NCBI GenBank assembly: GCA_023409755.1
Contig: JAEYRA010000129.1
Coordinates: 1-21,112, forward strand
Source: Bacillota bacterium
GTDB lineage: Bacteria > Bacillota > Clostridia > Christensenellales > UMGS416
Direction: 5' to 3'
DNA: 21,112 bases
The notes below the pieces were generated by a model. The model saw nothing but the letters and a program-made list of their open reading frames with translations, searched no databases and was not told the DNA's origin. The stretch's first letter is position 1. Each line of letters starts with the position of its first letter. The position numbers and the translations under genes are program-made. Of this stretch, positions 1 to 7,343 are shown piece after piece.

Positions 1-141
1 TACCCACTGCTCATATGGGTTCTGACATGGTGAGGGGGCAGAAGCCTTTCGTGGAAGGCACTGCGGTATCCTGTGCGTATAGACACCCGCCACGAACCGA
101 CATCGTTCGGCCCGTTTCCCTTTCCCCGGGTGGCTTTCCTG

Positions 142-150
142 TGGTAAACT
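142..150 (+). promoter_or_regulatory. Possible extended -10 promoter for the MFS gene
   Basis: TGGTAAACT has the extended -10 form (TG, one base, hexamer) and lies about 70 bases before the MFS start. No good -35 box is visible 17 bases upstream (TTCCCC), so the assignment rests on the extended -10 alone. Confidence 0.3.
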
Positions 151-188
151 GACAGAAGCACGCTCGCTCGGGCGTTATCCCAACGGAC

Positions 189-217
189 AGGAGTGGCGGC
201 TGCCGGCCGCCGGAACC
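189..217 (+). promoter_or_regulatory. Ribosome binding site separated from the start codon by a hairpin
   Basis: An AGGAG box at 189-193 lies 24 bases before the ATG at 218, too far for normal initiation. Between them GGCGGC (195-200) can pair with GCCGCC (206-211) around a five-base loop. Folding the stem leaves about 7 bases between AGGAG and ATG, the usual spacing. No in-frame ATG, GTG or TTG exists closer to the box. The folded bridge is inference; the bases and pairing are seen directly. Confidence 0.45.
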
Positions 218-1492
218 ATGAAGGCACTGCGACATTTCACCGACAATTTACGTTTGGGCTTCGCCACCATCGGGCACAACGGGCGGATGATCCTGCTTTT
301 CCAGCCCCTGTGGGCCATCGCCAACGCACTCTACGCCCCCTATCTGACCCAGTACATGCTGGCCGTGGGCTGCACCAAGGCACAGGTGGGCATCATCAAC
401 GCCGTGGGCATGGTGTCCGGCGCGGTCATCGGTCTCTTCGCCGGGTGGGTCACCGACCGGCTGGGACGGCGGCTCGCGACCTTTTACGGCGACATCCTCA
501 ACTGGGCCGTCAGCTGCCTGCTGTGGGCACTGGCCAGCAATTGGTGGTGGTTCCTGGCCGGGGCCATCTCCAACTCCTTCGTGCGGCTGGTAGGCGTGAG
601 CTGGAACTGCCTGCTGACCGAGGACACCGCCCCCAACAACCGGCTGACGATCTTCTGGTGGATGAACGTGGCCAACACCACGGCCATCTTCTTCACCCCG
701 CTGATGACGCCATTCATCAACCGCTGGGGCTTGGCCGACACCATGCGGGTGGTGCTGCTGGTGACGGTGGTGCTCTACATGGGCATTTATGTGCTGCGGC
801 AGCGGGTCACCCGTGACACGCCCATCAGCCGGGAACGGCAGGAAGTCTCCCGGGGCACGTCACCCCTGGACGGCATTCGCGCGTTCGGCCCGCTCATTGG
901 CCGGCTGCTGCGCAACCCCCTCCTGCTGACGTTCCTGCTCATCCGCTCCATCTACTATGTGCAGACGACGGTGAAGGGCAGCTTCTTTTCGGTGGCGGTG
1001 GTGCAGGGCATGGGGTTCGCGGATAGCATCATCGGCACCATCAACCTGCTGACAGGCGTGGTGATGCTCACCATGCAGTTCATCCTGCTGCCGCGGCTCA
1101 CCATCCAGCGGCCCATTGTGCCGCTGATGATCAGCCTGAGCGCACTGTTGCTGGCCCACCTGGGGCTGGTGCTGGCCCCGGCCCACAGCTGGCTGTCACT
1201 CCTGCTCATCGTCGTGGTCAGCTCCGGCGGCGCTGTCCTCACCGGCATGCTGGTGGACACGCTGACCGCCAACGCCATGCCCGACGAAGACCGCGCGCCG
1301 CTCCTGGCCCTCACCAGCGTCATCATGGTGGCCCTGTCAGCCCCGTTGCAGCTCTTAAGCGGCTTCCTGGCCGAGCTGCCCGGCGTGGGCCCACGGCTGC
1401 CCATGGCGCTGGTGACGGCGCTCTTCGCGCTGTGCATAGGGCTGCTGGCCCTTTACGCCCGCCGCCAGAAGAGCTCTCCCTTGGCGGTGTAA
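218..1492 (+). CDS. Major facilitator superfamily (MFS) permease
   Basis: A 424-residue polytopic membrane protein, the usual MFS size, with about 11-12 hydrophobic segments and a central hydrophilic loop near residues 195-225. The cytoplasmic loop after the second membrane segment carries GWVTDRLGRR (about residues 76-85), the MFS motif A signature, which supports a proton- or solute-coupled transporter in the cytoplasmic membrane. The substrate cannot be read from sequence; drug efflux or sugar/metabolite transport are both possible. The start at 218 is the first in-frame ATG. The gene stands alone: a hairpin terminator follows 15 bases after the stop, and the next gene has its own promoter. 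High GC and codon use match the rest of the window core. Confidence 0.85.
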   Translation: MKALRHFTDNLRLGFATIGHNGRMILLFQPLWAIANALYAPYLTQYMLAVGCTKAQVGIINAVGMVSGAVIGLFAGWVTDRLGRRLATFYGDILNWAVSCLLWALASNWWWFLAGAISNSFVRLVGVSWNCLLTEDTAPNNRLTIFWWMNVANTTAIFFTPLMTPFINRWGLADTMRVVLLVTVVLYMGIYVLRQRVTRDTPISRERQEVSRGTSPLDGIRAFGPLIGRLLRNPLLLTFLLIRSIYYVQTTVKGSFFSVAVVQGMGFADSIIGTINLLTGVVMLTMQFILLPRLTIQRPIVPLMISLSALLLAHLGLVLAPAHSWLSLLLIVVVSSGGAVLTGMLVDTLTANAMPDEDRAPLLALTSVIMVALSAPLQLLSGFLAELPGVGPRLPMALVTALFALCIGLLALYARRQKSSPLAV

Positions 1493-1507
1493 CCAACGAT
1501 GACAACC

Positions 1508-1540
1508 GACGGCCTCCACGCATGGCGCGGGGGCCGTCTT
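1508..1540 (+). terminator. Rho-independent terminator of the MFS gene
   Basis: GACGGCCTCC (1508-1517) pairs with GGGGGCCGTC (1529-1538), ten pairs including one G-U, around an 11-base loop. A T/A-rich stretch (TTATTTATTATT) follows. It starts 15 bases after the MFS stop. Confidence 0.75.
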
Positions 1541-1548
1541 ATTTATTA

Positions 1549-1576
1549 TTGTTATTCATAATGGAAGTGGTATGCT
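1549..1576 (+). promoter_or_regulatory. Promoter for the SerB-like HAD gene
   Basis: A TTGTTA -35 (1549-1554) and a TATGCT -10 (1571-1576) are 16 bases apart, and TGG precedes the -10, giving an extended -10. The ATG follows 40 bases later with a TGGAGG ribosome site at 1604-1609. This makes the HAD gene independent of the upstream MFS unit. Confidence 0.55.
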
Positions 1577-1615
1577 TGCAGGTGCTGAGACATCGATCGA
1601 GTCTGGAGGCTGCCA

Positions 1616-2254
1616 ATGGGAAATGTGAAGTTGATCTGTTTCGATTTGGACGATACCCTGATCCGCGAAATCCACTCCGTGATGCTGCCCTGCATCTTGA
1701 ATGGCAAAGAGAAAGAGCACTCCATCATTCAGGAACGGGAGGACCAGGGTCTGATTGACTACATTACGGCGGATTACCAAAGAGCAGAACTGCTGCGGGG
1801 CCTGGAGGAGAGCAAGATTGCCCAGTCCTTTTTGGCGGTCGCCAAACCTCTGAAAAACATCGGGGCCGTGGTTGAAACCCTGCACCGGCATGGCATCCAG
1901 TGCATCGTGATAACCGTTGGCCCCAGGCAGGTCGCACACGTTGTCTGCGACCTCTGGGGCTTTGATGGCTGTTACGGCAGCAACTACGAAGTGGTGAAAG
2001 GCGTCTTCACCGGGCGAATCCTTTCCTACGTTGCGGCTGAACACAAGGTAGAGTGCCTGCAGGATTTCTGCCGGAAGAACAGGATCAAACCCGAGGAGTG
2101 CATTGCCGTGGGCGATGGCTCCACCGACATTCCCGTTTTTCAGCACTGCGGCAAGTCCATCGCCCTAAACAGTTCACCAAAGGTGCAGCAGTATGCCTCC
2201 GTCTCCGTGGATACGGACGACCTGACGGATATCCTGGGGCATATCCTCGAGTGA
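1616..2254 (+). CDS. HAD-superfamily phosphatase, SerB-like
   Basis: A 212-residue cytoplasmic hydrolase with all four HAD motifs. Motif I is FDLDDTL with nucleophile D10 and acid D12; motif II ends in T100 (IVIT); the motif III lysine is about K144; motif IV is VGDGSTD with D167 and D171 for magnesium. The helical cap between motifs I and II and the VGDGSTDIPVF motif resemble phosphoserine-phosphatase-like HAD enzymes, which hydrolyse small phosphate monoesters through an aspartyl-phosphate. The true substrate is unknown, and it need not be phosphoserine because the cap diverges. TGGAGG sits 6 bases before the ATG. Base composition is somewhat more AT-rich than that of the neighbouring genes. 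It appears to be a single-gene unit with its own promoter. Confidence 0.8.
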   Translation: MGNVKLICFDLDDTLIREIHSVMLPCILNGKEKEHSIIQEREDQGLIDYITADYQRAELLRGLEESKIAQSFLAVAKPLKNIGAVVETLHRHGIQCIVITVGPRQVAHVVCDLWGFDGCYGSNYEVVKGVFTGRILSYVAAEHKVECLQDFCRKNRIKPEECIAVGDGSTDIPVFQHCGKSIALNSSPKVQQYASVSVDTDDLTDILGHILE

Positions 2255-2277
2255 GAGTCTCTCCGTTTGCGCTGCCA

Positions 2278-2295
2278 AAAAGGTGCGCTCCTTTT
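2278..2295 (+). terminator. Weak hairpin after the HAD gene
   Basis: AAAAGG (2278-2283) pairs with CCTTTT (2290-2295) around TGCGCT, 23 bases after the HAD stop. The stem is short and mostly A-T, so termination here is only possible. Confidence 0.25.
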
Positions 2296-2394
2296 CAGAA
2301 AACTATTACTATATGATATGAAATATGGGAAATGAAACTATTGTCGTCGGGATGAACGGCGGTTATGATGGGGAAAACCCTTGGAGGACCCCCT

Positions 2395-3246
2395 ATGCGC
2401 ATCGCCACACTGGAACACACATCGCCCGAAGCCCAACTGCATGCCTTCCTGGCGGCCTTTGCGGACTACCCGCTGCCGCCCCAGCTGACACAGGCGGAGT
2501 TCGACCAGATGCTGCGGCGCACAGGCTGCCGGGCAGAGCTTTCGGTGGGCGCGTTTGAGGGTGACGAGCTCATCGGTTTCATCCACAACGGCATCCGCCC
2601 GTGGCAGGGCGTGCTGGCGGCCTATGACCAGGGCACGGCGGTGGTACCGGCCTGGCGGCGGCAGGGCATCACCTCCGCGCTCTTCGATGGGCTGCTGCCG
2701 ATCCTCAAGACAGCGGGCGTGGGACGCTACGTGCTGGAAGTGCTGCAGAAAAACAAGCCCGCCTACGAGCTCTACCTCAAAAAGGGCTTTCAGGTGACAC
2801 GGGAGTTCGATTGCCTCGCCCGGGAGAAGGCCGGCCTGCCGGCGGCGAATGCCGGTTGGGTGCTGACCACTGTGGAAGATGTGACGGCGCTGGACTGGGA
2901 CGCCTGCGCTGCCCTGTGGGATGACAGCCCCTCCTGGCAGAACTCCCCCGACTCAGTGCGGGCGATCGCGGGGTGTTTCAAGGCGGTGACAGCCACGATG
3001 GATGGGCAGTTGGCGGGGTATGGCATCATCGACCGGCGCACCGGCTCCATCCCCCAACTGGCGGTGGCGCCGGGTTGCCGCCGGGCAGGCCTGGGCCAGG
3101 CACTGCTGGCTGCATTGGCCTCACGGACCGAGAGCGACCGCCTTTCGGTCATCAACGTGACGGCGGGCAGCAGCGGTGCGGCCTTCCTGCGGTCGTTGGA
3201 GTTCAACCTGACCGTGGGGCAGTACGAGATGGTACGGGAGCTGTAG
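2395..3246 (+). CDS. Two-domain GNAT N-acetyltransferase
   Basis: A 283-residue protein built from two GNAT folds. The first (about residues 1-145) has the acetyl-CoA loop as VVPAWRRQGITSALF near 83-97 and a typical end, YELYLKKGF, near 125-132. The second (about 155-283) has LAVAPGCRRAGLGQALL near 222-238 and a matching AAFLRSLEF end. Tandem GNAT proteins use acetyl-CoA to acetylate small amines or peptides, and often only one half is catalytic; here both halves keep the R/Q-x-x-G-x-G/A-type loop, the second being the more canonical. The ATG at 2395 is chosen because GGAGG (2383-2387) precedes it by 7 bases. A HAD gene follows 32 bases after the stop and a P-loop gene after that, so the three are probably co-transcribed. 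The substrate is unknown. Confidence 0.8.
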   Translation: MRIATLEHTSPEAQLHAFLAAFADYPLPPQLTQAEFDQMLRRTGCRAELSVGAFEGDELIGFIHNGIRPWQGVLAAYDQGTAVVPAWRRQGITSALFDGLLPILKTAGVGRYVLEVLQKNKPAYELYLKKGFQVTREFDCLAREKAGLPAANAGWVLTTVEDVTALDWDACAALWDDSPSWQNSPDSVRAIAGCFKAVTATMDGQLAGYGIIDRRTGSIPQLAVAPGCRRAGLGQALLAALASRTESDRLSVINVTAGSSGAAFLRSLEFNLTVGQYEMVREL

Positions 3247-3278
3247 CCGAACGGCAACCGGTGCAGCAGGGGGAGCTT

Positions 3279-4109
3279 ATGAGGACGCTTTATGTGTCAG
3301 ACTTGGATGGGACGCTGCTCAACAGCCAGCAGAAGCTGTCCCACTTTACCATTGCAACCATCAACGCCCTGGTGGAGGACGGAATGCTCTTCTCCTACGC
3401 GACCGCCCGTTCCTTCGTCACTGCCGCGCAGGTGACGGCCGGGTTGAACGCGCACTTACCTGTCATCGTGTACAACGGCGCGTTCGTGCTGGACAGCGCC
3501 ACCGGCGCCCCCCTGCTGTCCGCCTGTTTTACCCCATCGGAACGGGACGCCGTCCGGGAGGTGCTAACGGCGCACAGGATCCACCCCATCGTCTACGCCC
3601 ACATCGATGGCAAGGAGTGTTTCTCCTTCTACACTGGGCACACCAACCGCGGCAAGCAACTGTTCCTGGACAGCAGGAAGAACGACCCGCGCCGCACCGA
3701 ACGGGCAACCGCTGGGGACGTGTACACAGGCGATGCGTTCTACTTCACCTGCATCGGAAGCGACGCCGAGCTTGCGCCCGTCCATGAGGGATTCCGGACG
3801 GACCCGCGCTTTGCCTGCGTCTACCAAAAGGACCTCTACTCCGGTGAGCAATGGCTGGAGATTCTGCCGGCCAAGGCAACCAAGGCTAACGCTGCCCTGC
3901 GGCTGAAGGAGCATCTGGGCTGTGAGAAGATCGTCTCCTTCGGCGATGGCAGGAATGACCTGCCCCTGTTTGCCGTCTCGGACGAGTGTTACGCCGTTGG
4001 CAACGCCGACCCCACGCTCCAGGAGCATGCCACTGCCGTGATTGAAACCAACGAACGGGACGGCGTGGCGAAATGGCTGCGCCAACGGCACACGAAGGGG
4101 TTGCTCTGA
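3279..4109 (+). CDS. Cof-type HAD hydrolase (class IIB sugar-phosphatase-like)
   Basis: A 276-residue protein of normal size for the Cof/YbhA/YidA group. Motif I is SDLDGTLLN with D8 and D10; ATARSF gives motif II; a lysine in the KATKANAAL stretch gives motif III; SFGDGRNDLPLF is the characteristic motif IV. The large alpha/beta cap between motifs II and III (about residues 85-190) is typical of class IIB enzymes, which remove phosphate from sugar phosphates, nucleotides or cofactors such as pyridoxal phosphate. AGGGGGAG lies about 4 bases before the ATG at 3279, which fixes the start; a longer reading upstream would overlap the GNAT gene in another frame. It sits between the GNAT and P-loop genes with gaps of 32 and 34 bases. 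Confidence 0.85.
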   Translation: MRTLYVSDLDGTLLNSQQKLSHFTIATINALVEDGMLFSYATARSFVTAAQVTAGLNAHLPVIVYNGAFVLDSATGAPLLSACFTPSERDAVREVLTAHRIHPIVYAHIDGKECFSFYTGHTNRGKQLFLDSRKNDPRRTERATAGDVYTGDAFYFTCIGSDAELAPVHEGFRTDPRFACVYQKDLYSGEQWLEILPAKATKANAALRLKEHLGCEKIVSFGDGRNDLPLFAVSDECYAVGNADPTLQEHATAVIETNERDGVAKWLRQRHTKGLL

Positions 4110-4143
4110 TCCGCCACCGTACGCATGGCCAGAAAGGAGCGCC

Positions 4144-4689
4144 ATGAAACTCTACATCACCGGGCCGGTGGGCAGCGGCAAATCCACGCTGGCACGGCGG
4201 GCCGCTGCCCAGACCGGCGTGCCCTGTTACCATTTGGACGCGGTGGTGCACACCGCTGACCCAACGGACTCCTGGGGCAACCGCAAGCGCCCGGCAGAGG
4301 AGCGCGACACGCTGTTTGCCGTCATTCTGGCGGAGGCGCACTGTATCATGGAGGATGTCGGACGGGAGTGCTTTGTGGAGGGGATGCGCCAAGCCGACCA
4401 GGTCGTGTTGCTGGAACCACCCGGCTTGGTACGCCGATGGCGGATCGTGCTGCGTTGGCTCAAGCAAACCCTGGGGCTGGAGGCAAGCCTATACCGCCCC
4501 CGGTGGGCTGTGCTGCGGGCCATGTTCCAGTGGAGCCGCAACTGGGATACGGGGGCGGATGGCGCAAAGACGCGATTGACGGCCTTCGCCGGCAAAACTG
4601 TGGTGCTGCATAACGACAGGGAAGCAAACGCCTGGCTGGCGTCGCTAAGCGATACCAATCAGGCGAAAGGATTGAATCGGACGCCGTGA
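4144..4689 (+). CDS. Small P-loop NTPase, FlaR/adenylate-kinase-like
   Basis: A 181-residue protein starting almost directly with a Walker A motif, GPVGSGKS (residues 7-14), followed by a LDAVVH stretch near 30-35. This matches proteins annotated as DNA topology modulation protein FlaR, which structurally are small nucleoside or adenylate-kinase-like phosphotransferases. The family name is historical and does not prove a role in DNA topology. An Arg-rich central part (RRWRIVLRWLK, PRWAVLRAM) is consistent with the kinase lid. AAAGGAG at 4133-4139 lies 4 bases before the ATG. It is the last gene of the GNAT-HAD-kinase group. The substrate is unknown. Confidence 0.75.
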   Translation: MKLYITGPVGSGKSTLARRAAAQTGVPCYHLDAVVHTADPTDSWGNRKRPAEERDTLFAVILAEAHCIMEDVGRECFVEGMRQADQVVLLEPPGLVRRWRIVLRWLKQTLGLEASLYRPRWAVLRAMFQWSRNWDTGADGAKTRLTAFAGKTVVLHNDREANAWLASLSDTNQAKGLNRTP

Positions 4690-4979
4690 TGCCTCCTCCG
4701 CGCTCCGCCCAGCAGGCCTTCCGCCCTTGGAAGCCGCTCACAAACACTCCTGCCGAGCGCTCTCCCATTTGTAGCGGTTGCGAACAGCCGCCTCGAAAGT
4801 GCAGCGGAAAGCCACCCCTTGGAACCCCACGTTGGCTCGCACTGGGCGTGTGCCCTCCCCCGTAGCCGCGAGGCGGCTCATCCGCCCGTGGCACGAAAAG
4901 GCCCAGGAAGAGGTACTCGCCCCTCCCGCCACAGCGGCGTCTCCCCTGTAAAAACCCGCACGACCCACCGTAGCAAACC

Positions 4980-5008
4980 GCCCCGCGACGGCATGTACGT
5001 CGCGGGGC
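4980..5008. repeat. Perfect 11-pair inverted repeat
   Basis: GCCCCGCGACG (4980-4990) pairs with CGTCGCGGGGC (4998-5008) around a 7-base loop. It lies between convergent units. Read on the - strand it is followed by GGTTTGCT, a poor U-tract, so termination is possible but not clear. Confidence 0.6.
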
Positions 5009-5038
5009 AAATCTTCACTCATGTCGAGCCCTCCCACT

Positions 5039-5067
5039 CGCGGCTGTCGCCAAAGGCGGCAGCCGCG
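5039..5067 (-). terminator. 13-pair hairpin after the eight-gene operon
   Basis: Bases 5039-5051 pair with 5055-5067 (13 pairs, one G-U) around a three-base AAA loop (+ strand), starting 13 bases after the SDR stop. Its position fits an operon terminator, although no U-run follows on the - strand. The core GGCTGTCG-CC-AAA-GG-CGGCAGCC resembles the hairpin at 20860-20884. Confidence 0.45.
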
Positions 5068-5080
5068 AAAGCGCAGCACG

Positions 5081-5812
5081 CTAGGTATCCCTTCGCATCA
5101 GGCTGAAGCTCTGGGCGGTGGGGCCGATGGCGGGCTGGCTGGCCAGAAAGACGGCCAGCGGCACCACGTCCTCGGGCTGCTTGTGCCACTCGCCGGAGAT
5201 GCCCGACACGACGCTGGGCACCGTACCATCGTCAATGGTCGTCTCCACCGGCCCGGGGATGAGCTCATTGACTGAGATGCCCTCGCTGGCCAGCTCCTGC
5301 GCCAGCACGCGGGTCAGCATCCACAGCCCCGCCTTGGAGCAGGCGTAGGCCGAGCCCCCACCCTGCCCCCGGTGCCCAAGGCCCGAGCCCAGGGTGATGA
5401 CCTTGCCGCCGGGCCGCCTGAGGTGGGGAATGGCCGACCGCGCGCAGAGGTAGGGGCCTATGAGGTTGAGCCGCAGCGTACGCTCCCACTCAACAGGGTC
5501 ACTGTCGGCCACTGGGCGGCGCTCAAAGTTACCGCCGGCGTTGAGCACGACCACATCCAGCGGGCCGAAAGCCTCCGCTGCCCGGGCAAAGAGCGTCTCC
5601 ACTTCGGTCGGCTCGGTGACGTCTGCCGTCACAGCCAGCGCCCGGCCGCCGGCGGCTACGATGGCGTCGGCCACGGCTTCCACCTCGCCGGTGGTGCGGG
5701 CGGCGCAGACCACCGCCGCCCCGGCCTGCCCATAGCCCAGCGCGATGGCACGGCCTATGCCCCGGCCCGCGCCGGTCACCACAGCCACCCGCCCGGCCAA
5801 TGCTCCTTCCAT
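5081..5812 (-). CDS. Short-chain dehydrogenase/reductase (SDR)
   Basis: A 243-residue classical SDR of normal length. TGAGRGIG (residues 13-20) is the NAD(P)-binding glycine motif, NAGG (91-94) the structural motif, N116 and S143 catalytic residues, and YACSK (Y156, K160) the active site; PG after the active site contacts the cofactor. Such enzymes reduce carbonyls or oxidise alcohols on small molecules in the cytoplasm; C-terminal substrate residues give no clear specificity. The start at 5812 is chosen because a GGGGAGG ribosome site lies just upstream inside the kinase gene, and the ATG begins one base after the kinase stop, indicating translational coupling. It is the last gene of the operon, with strong hairpins behind it. 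A cytoplasmic oxidoreductase is unexpected after exporter and sensor genes. Confidence 0.85.
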   Translation of the reverse strand: MEGALAGRVAVVTGAGRGIGRAIALGYGQAGAAVVCAARTTGEVEAVADAIVAAGGRALAVTADVTEPTEVETLFARAAEAFGPLDVVVLNAGGNFERRPVADSDPVEWERTLRLNLIGPYLCARSAIPHLRRPGGKVITLGSGLGHRGQGGGSAYACSKAGLWMLTRVLAQELASEGISVNELIPGPVETTIDDGTVPSVVSGISGEWHKQPEDVVPLAVFLASQPAIGPTAQSFSLMRRDT

Positions 5813-5813
5813 G

Positions 5814-7343
5814 TCAATCCTCCCCTTCCTTGTTGAGCTCAAACCAGAACGTGGAACCCTGACCCACAATGCTGTCCACCCCATACGCCATGCCGTGCAG
5901 CTCCATGATGGAGCGCACGATGGAGAGCCCCAGGCCAGAGCCGGTCACCGCCCGCTGGTGCACCTTGTCCACCTTGTAGTACCGGTCCCAGATGTGGGCC
6001 AGGTCCTCCGTTGCGATGCCGGGGCCGGTGTCGGCCACCAACACCCGCACGCGGTCGCCGTGGTCGGCCACCATGAGGTTGATGCGCTTATCGGGCCCGG
6101 TGTAGTTGACGGCGTTGTTGATGAGGTTGTAGAGCACCTGCTCAATGCGCCCCTCGTCGCCGACGACCGGGCAGGGCTTGCTCTGGGCAAAGCGAATGTG
6201 GTACCCCTCCTGCTCCAGGGCGTCGTAGCGGCGGAGGATCCGCCGGATGGTCTCGGTCAGGTCGAAGGTGCCACACTGGAGCGTATCCACCCCACTCTGC
6301 AGCTTGGAAAGATCGAGGAGGTTCTGCACCAGCGTGGTCAGGCGGTCACACTCCTCCATGATGACGCCTACGTTGCGGTTGCGCTTCTCGGGGTTATTGG
6401 CGTAGAGGTCGCGGATCATCTCCGCATACACGCGGATCATCGTGAGCGGCGTGCGCAGGTCGTGGGAGACGTTGGCGATGAGCTCGGTGCGCAACCCCTC
6501 CACCTGTTGCAGGGCCTTGGCCGTGTGGTTCAGGGTGTCAGCCAGCTGGTTGACCTCCGAATACATGCCATGCTCAAAGGTCGTATCGTACCTGCCCCGG
6601 GCCAGCAGCATGGCCCCGTCGCGGATGCGGGTGATGGGCTGGGAGACCCGCCGGGCGATGGCCACCGACACGAGGATGGACATGGCCAGGATGGCGATGC
6701 TGATGTAAACCAACTGACGGCTCAGGATTTTTACGGTCTCCGTCAGAGGCTGCACGGGGGAACTGACGACCATCAACGCCTGCTCCCCATTGGCGGTGGA
6801 AATCTGCCGGCCCAAAACGAGCATGCGCCGCCCGTTCTGGTCGTCAAAGCCCACCTCCACCATGTGGTCGGGTTCCTGCAGAATGCGCTGGGCCAGGTCA
6901 CGATAGGGTGACCAGTCCCCATTGCCACCGATGCCGCCGGTTCTGCCATCATTGCTGGCGTCGCTGCCAGCGGCACTGCCGCCAGGCAACGGGGGTATGT
7001 TGGGGTCATTTTCACGCAGGCGCTCGATGGGCGTGCGGTAGTCCCTCCCCACCGGGTCGATGGAAAACAGACTTTGGCCGTTGGTGTCCAGAATGTTGAT
7101 GAACAGGTCACTGTCGTTGGCCAGGTTCTGCAGCTGGCTCCTCAGTTCCTGCCCCTGAATGTGCCCGTAGAGCGCAGCGATCTTGCCGGCGGCGGAGGTG
7201 ACGCTGGCCTGCTTCATGCTCTGGTAATAGACGTTAAGGAAGGCAATCTGCATGAGCCAAAGCAGGAGCACAATGGCCATGGAGAAGGCCATGACGTAGC
7301 CCCACACCTTGAAGTGCAGGCTGTTGAAATCAGGCTTGCGCAT
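5814..7343 (-). CDS. Membrane sensor histidine kinase
   Basis: A 509-residue two-component sensor. A membrane helix near residues 15-37, an extracytoplasmic sensor region of about 170 residues, a second membrane helix near 210-230 and a HAMP linker (231-285) precede the HisKA domain with phospho-accepting H294 in NVSHDLRTPL. The ATPase domain shows the N box (NLINNAVNYTG, from 406), G1 box DTGPGI (438-443) and G2 box GSGLGLS (468-474). All catalytic motifs are intact. The sensor region contains a Gly/Ser-rich stretch (about 119-143) that interrupts the fold and resembles Gly-rich parts in neighbouring proteins. The start overlaps the response regulator gene by 14 bases, and the stop nearly touches the SDR start. 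The signal sensed is unknown; linkage to an exporter suggests an envelope or drug stress. Confidence 0.93.
   Translation of the reverse strand: MRKPDFNSLHFKVWGYVMAFSMAIVLLLWLMQIAFLNVYYQSMKQASVTSAAGKIAALYGHIQGQELRSQLQNLANDSDLFINILDTNGQSLFSIDPVGRDYRTPIERLRENDPNIPPLPGGSAAGSDASNDGRTGGIGGNGDWSPYRDLAQRILQEPDHMVEVGFDDQNGRRMLVLGRQISTANGEQALMVVSSPVQPLTETVKILSRQLVYISIAILAMSILVSVAIARRVSQPITRIRDGAMLLARGRYDTTFEHGMYSEVNQLADTLNHTAKALQQVEGLRTELIANVSHDLRTPLTMIRVYAEMIRDLYANNPEKRNRNVGVIMEECDRLTTLVQNLLDLSKLQSGVDTLQCGTFDLTETIRRILRRYDALEQEGYHIRFAQSKPCPVVGDEGRIEQVLYNLINNAVNYTGPDKRINLMVADHGDRVRVLVADTGPGIATEDLAHIWDRYYKVDKVHQRAVTGSGLGLSIVRSIMELHGMAYGVDSIVGQGSTFWFELNKEGED

Larger units (their letters stand above)
4690..5080. 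other. Non-coding 390-base interval with strong hairpins; candidate intergenic repeat
   Basis: This interval separates the + strand kinase gene from the convergent end of the - strand operon. No frame has a ribosome site plus recognisable protein; the frames that stay open on both strands look like GC-rich chance readings. It holds a small hairpin at 4864-4878 (AGCCGC/GCGGCT), an 11-pair hairpin at 4980-5008 and a 13-pair hairpin at 5039-5067. An imperfect GGC-TTCC/GGAA-GCC stem near 4715-4735 could end the kinase unit. The density of structure without genes suggests a dispersed intergenic element, but copies elsewhere cannot be checked from this window. Confidence 0.4.

Noticed and set aside
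2312..2317. TATGAT as a -10 box for the GNAT-HAD-kinase group
   Set aside because: No acceptable -35 at 16-18 bases and no extended -10; a promoter probably exists in 2255-2394, but this assignment is not supported.
4738..5079. A 113-codon open frame on the - strand within the gene-free interval
   Set aside because: It reads through the two large hairpins and has no ribosome site or recognisable fold. If copies of the interval exist, the frame might recur as a spurious annotated protein.
5745..6911. A 388-codon open frame on the + strand
   Set aside because: It is antisense to the histidine kinase, whose motifs are all intact on the other strand.
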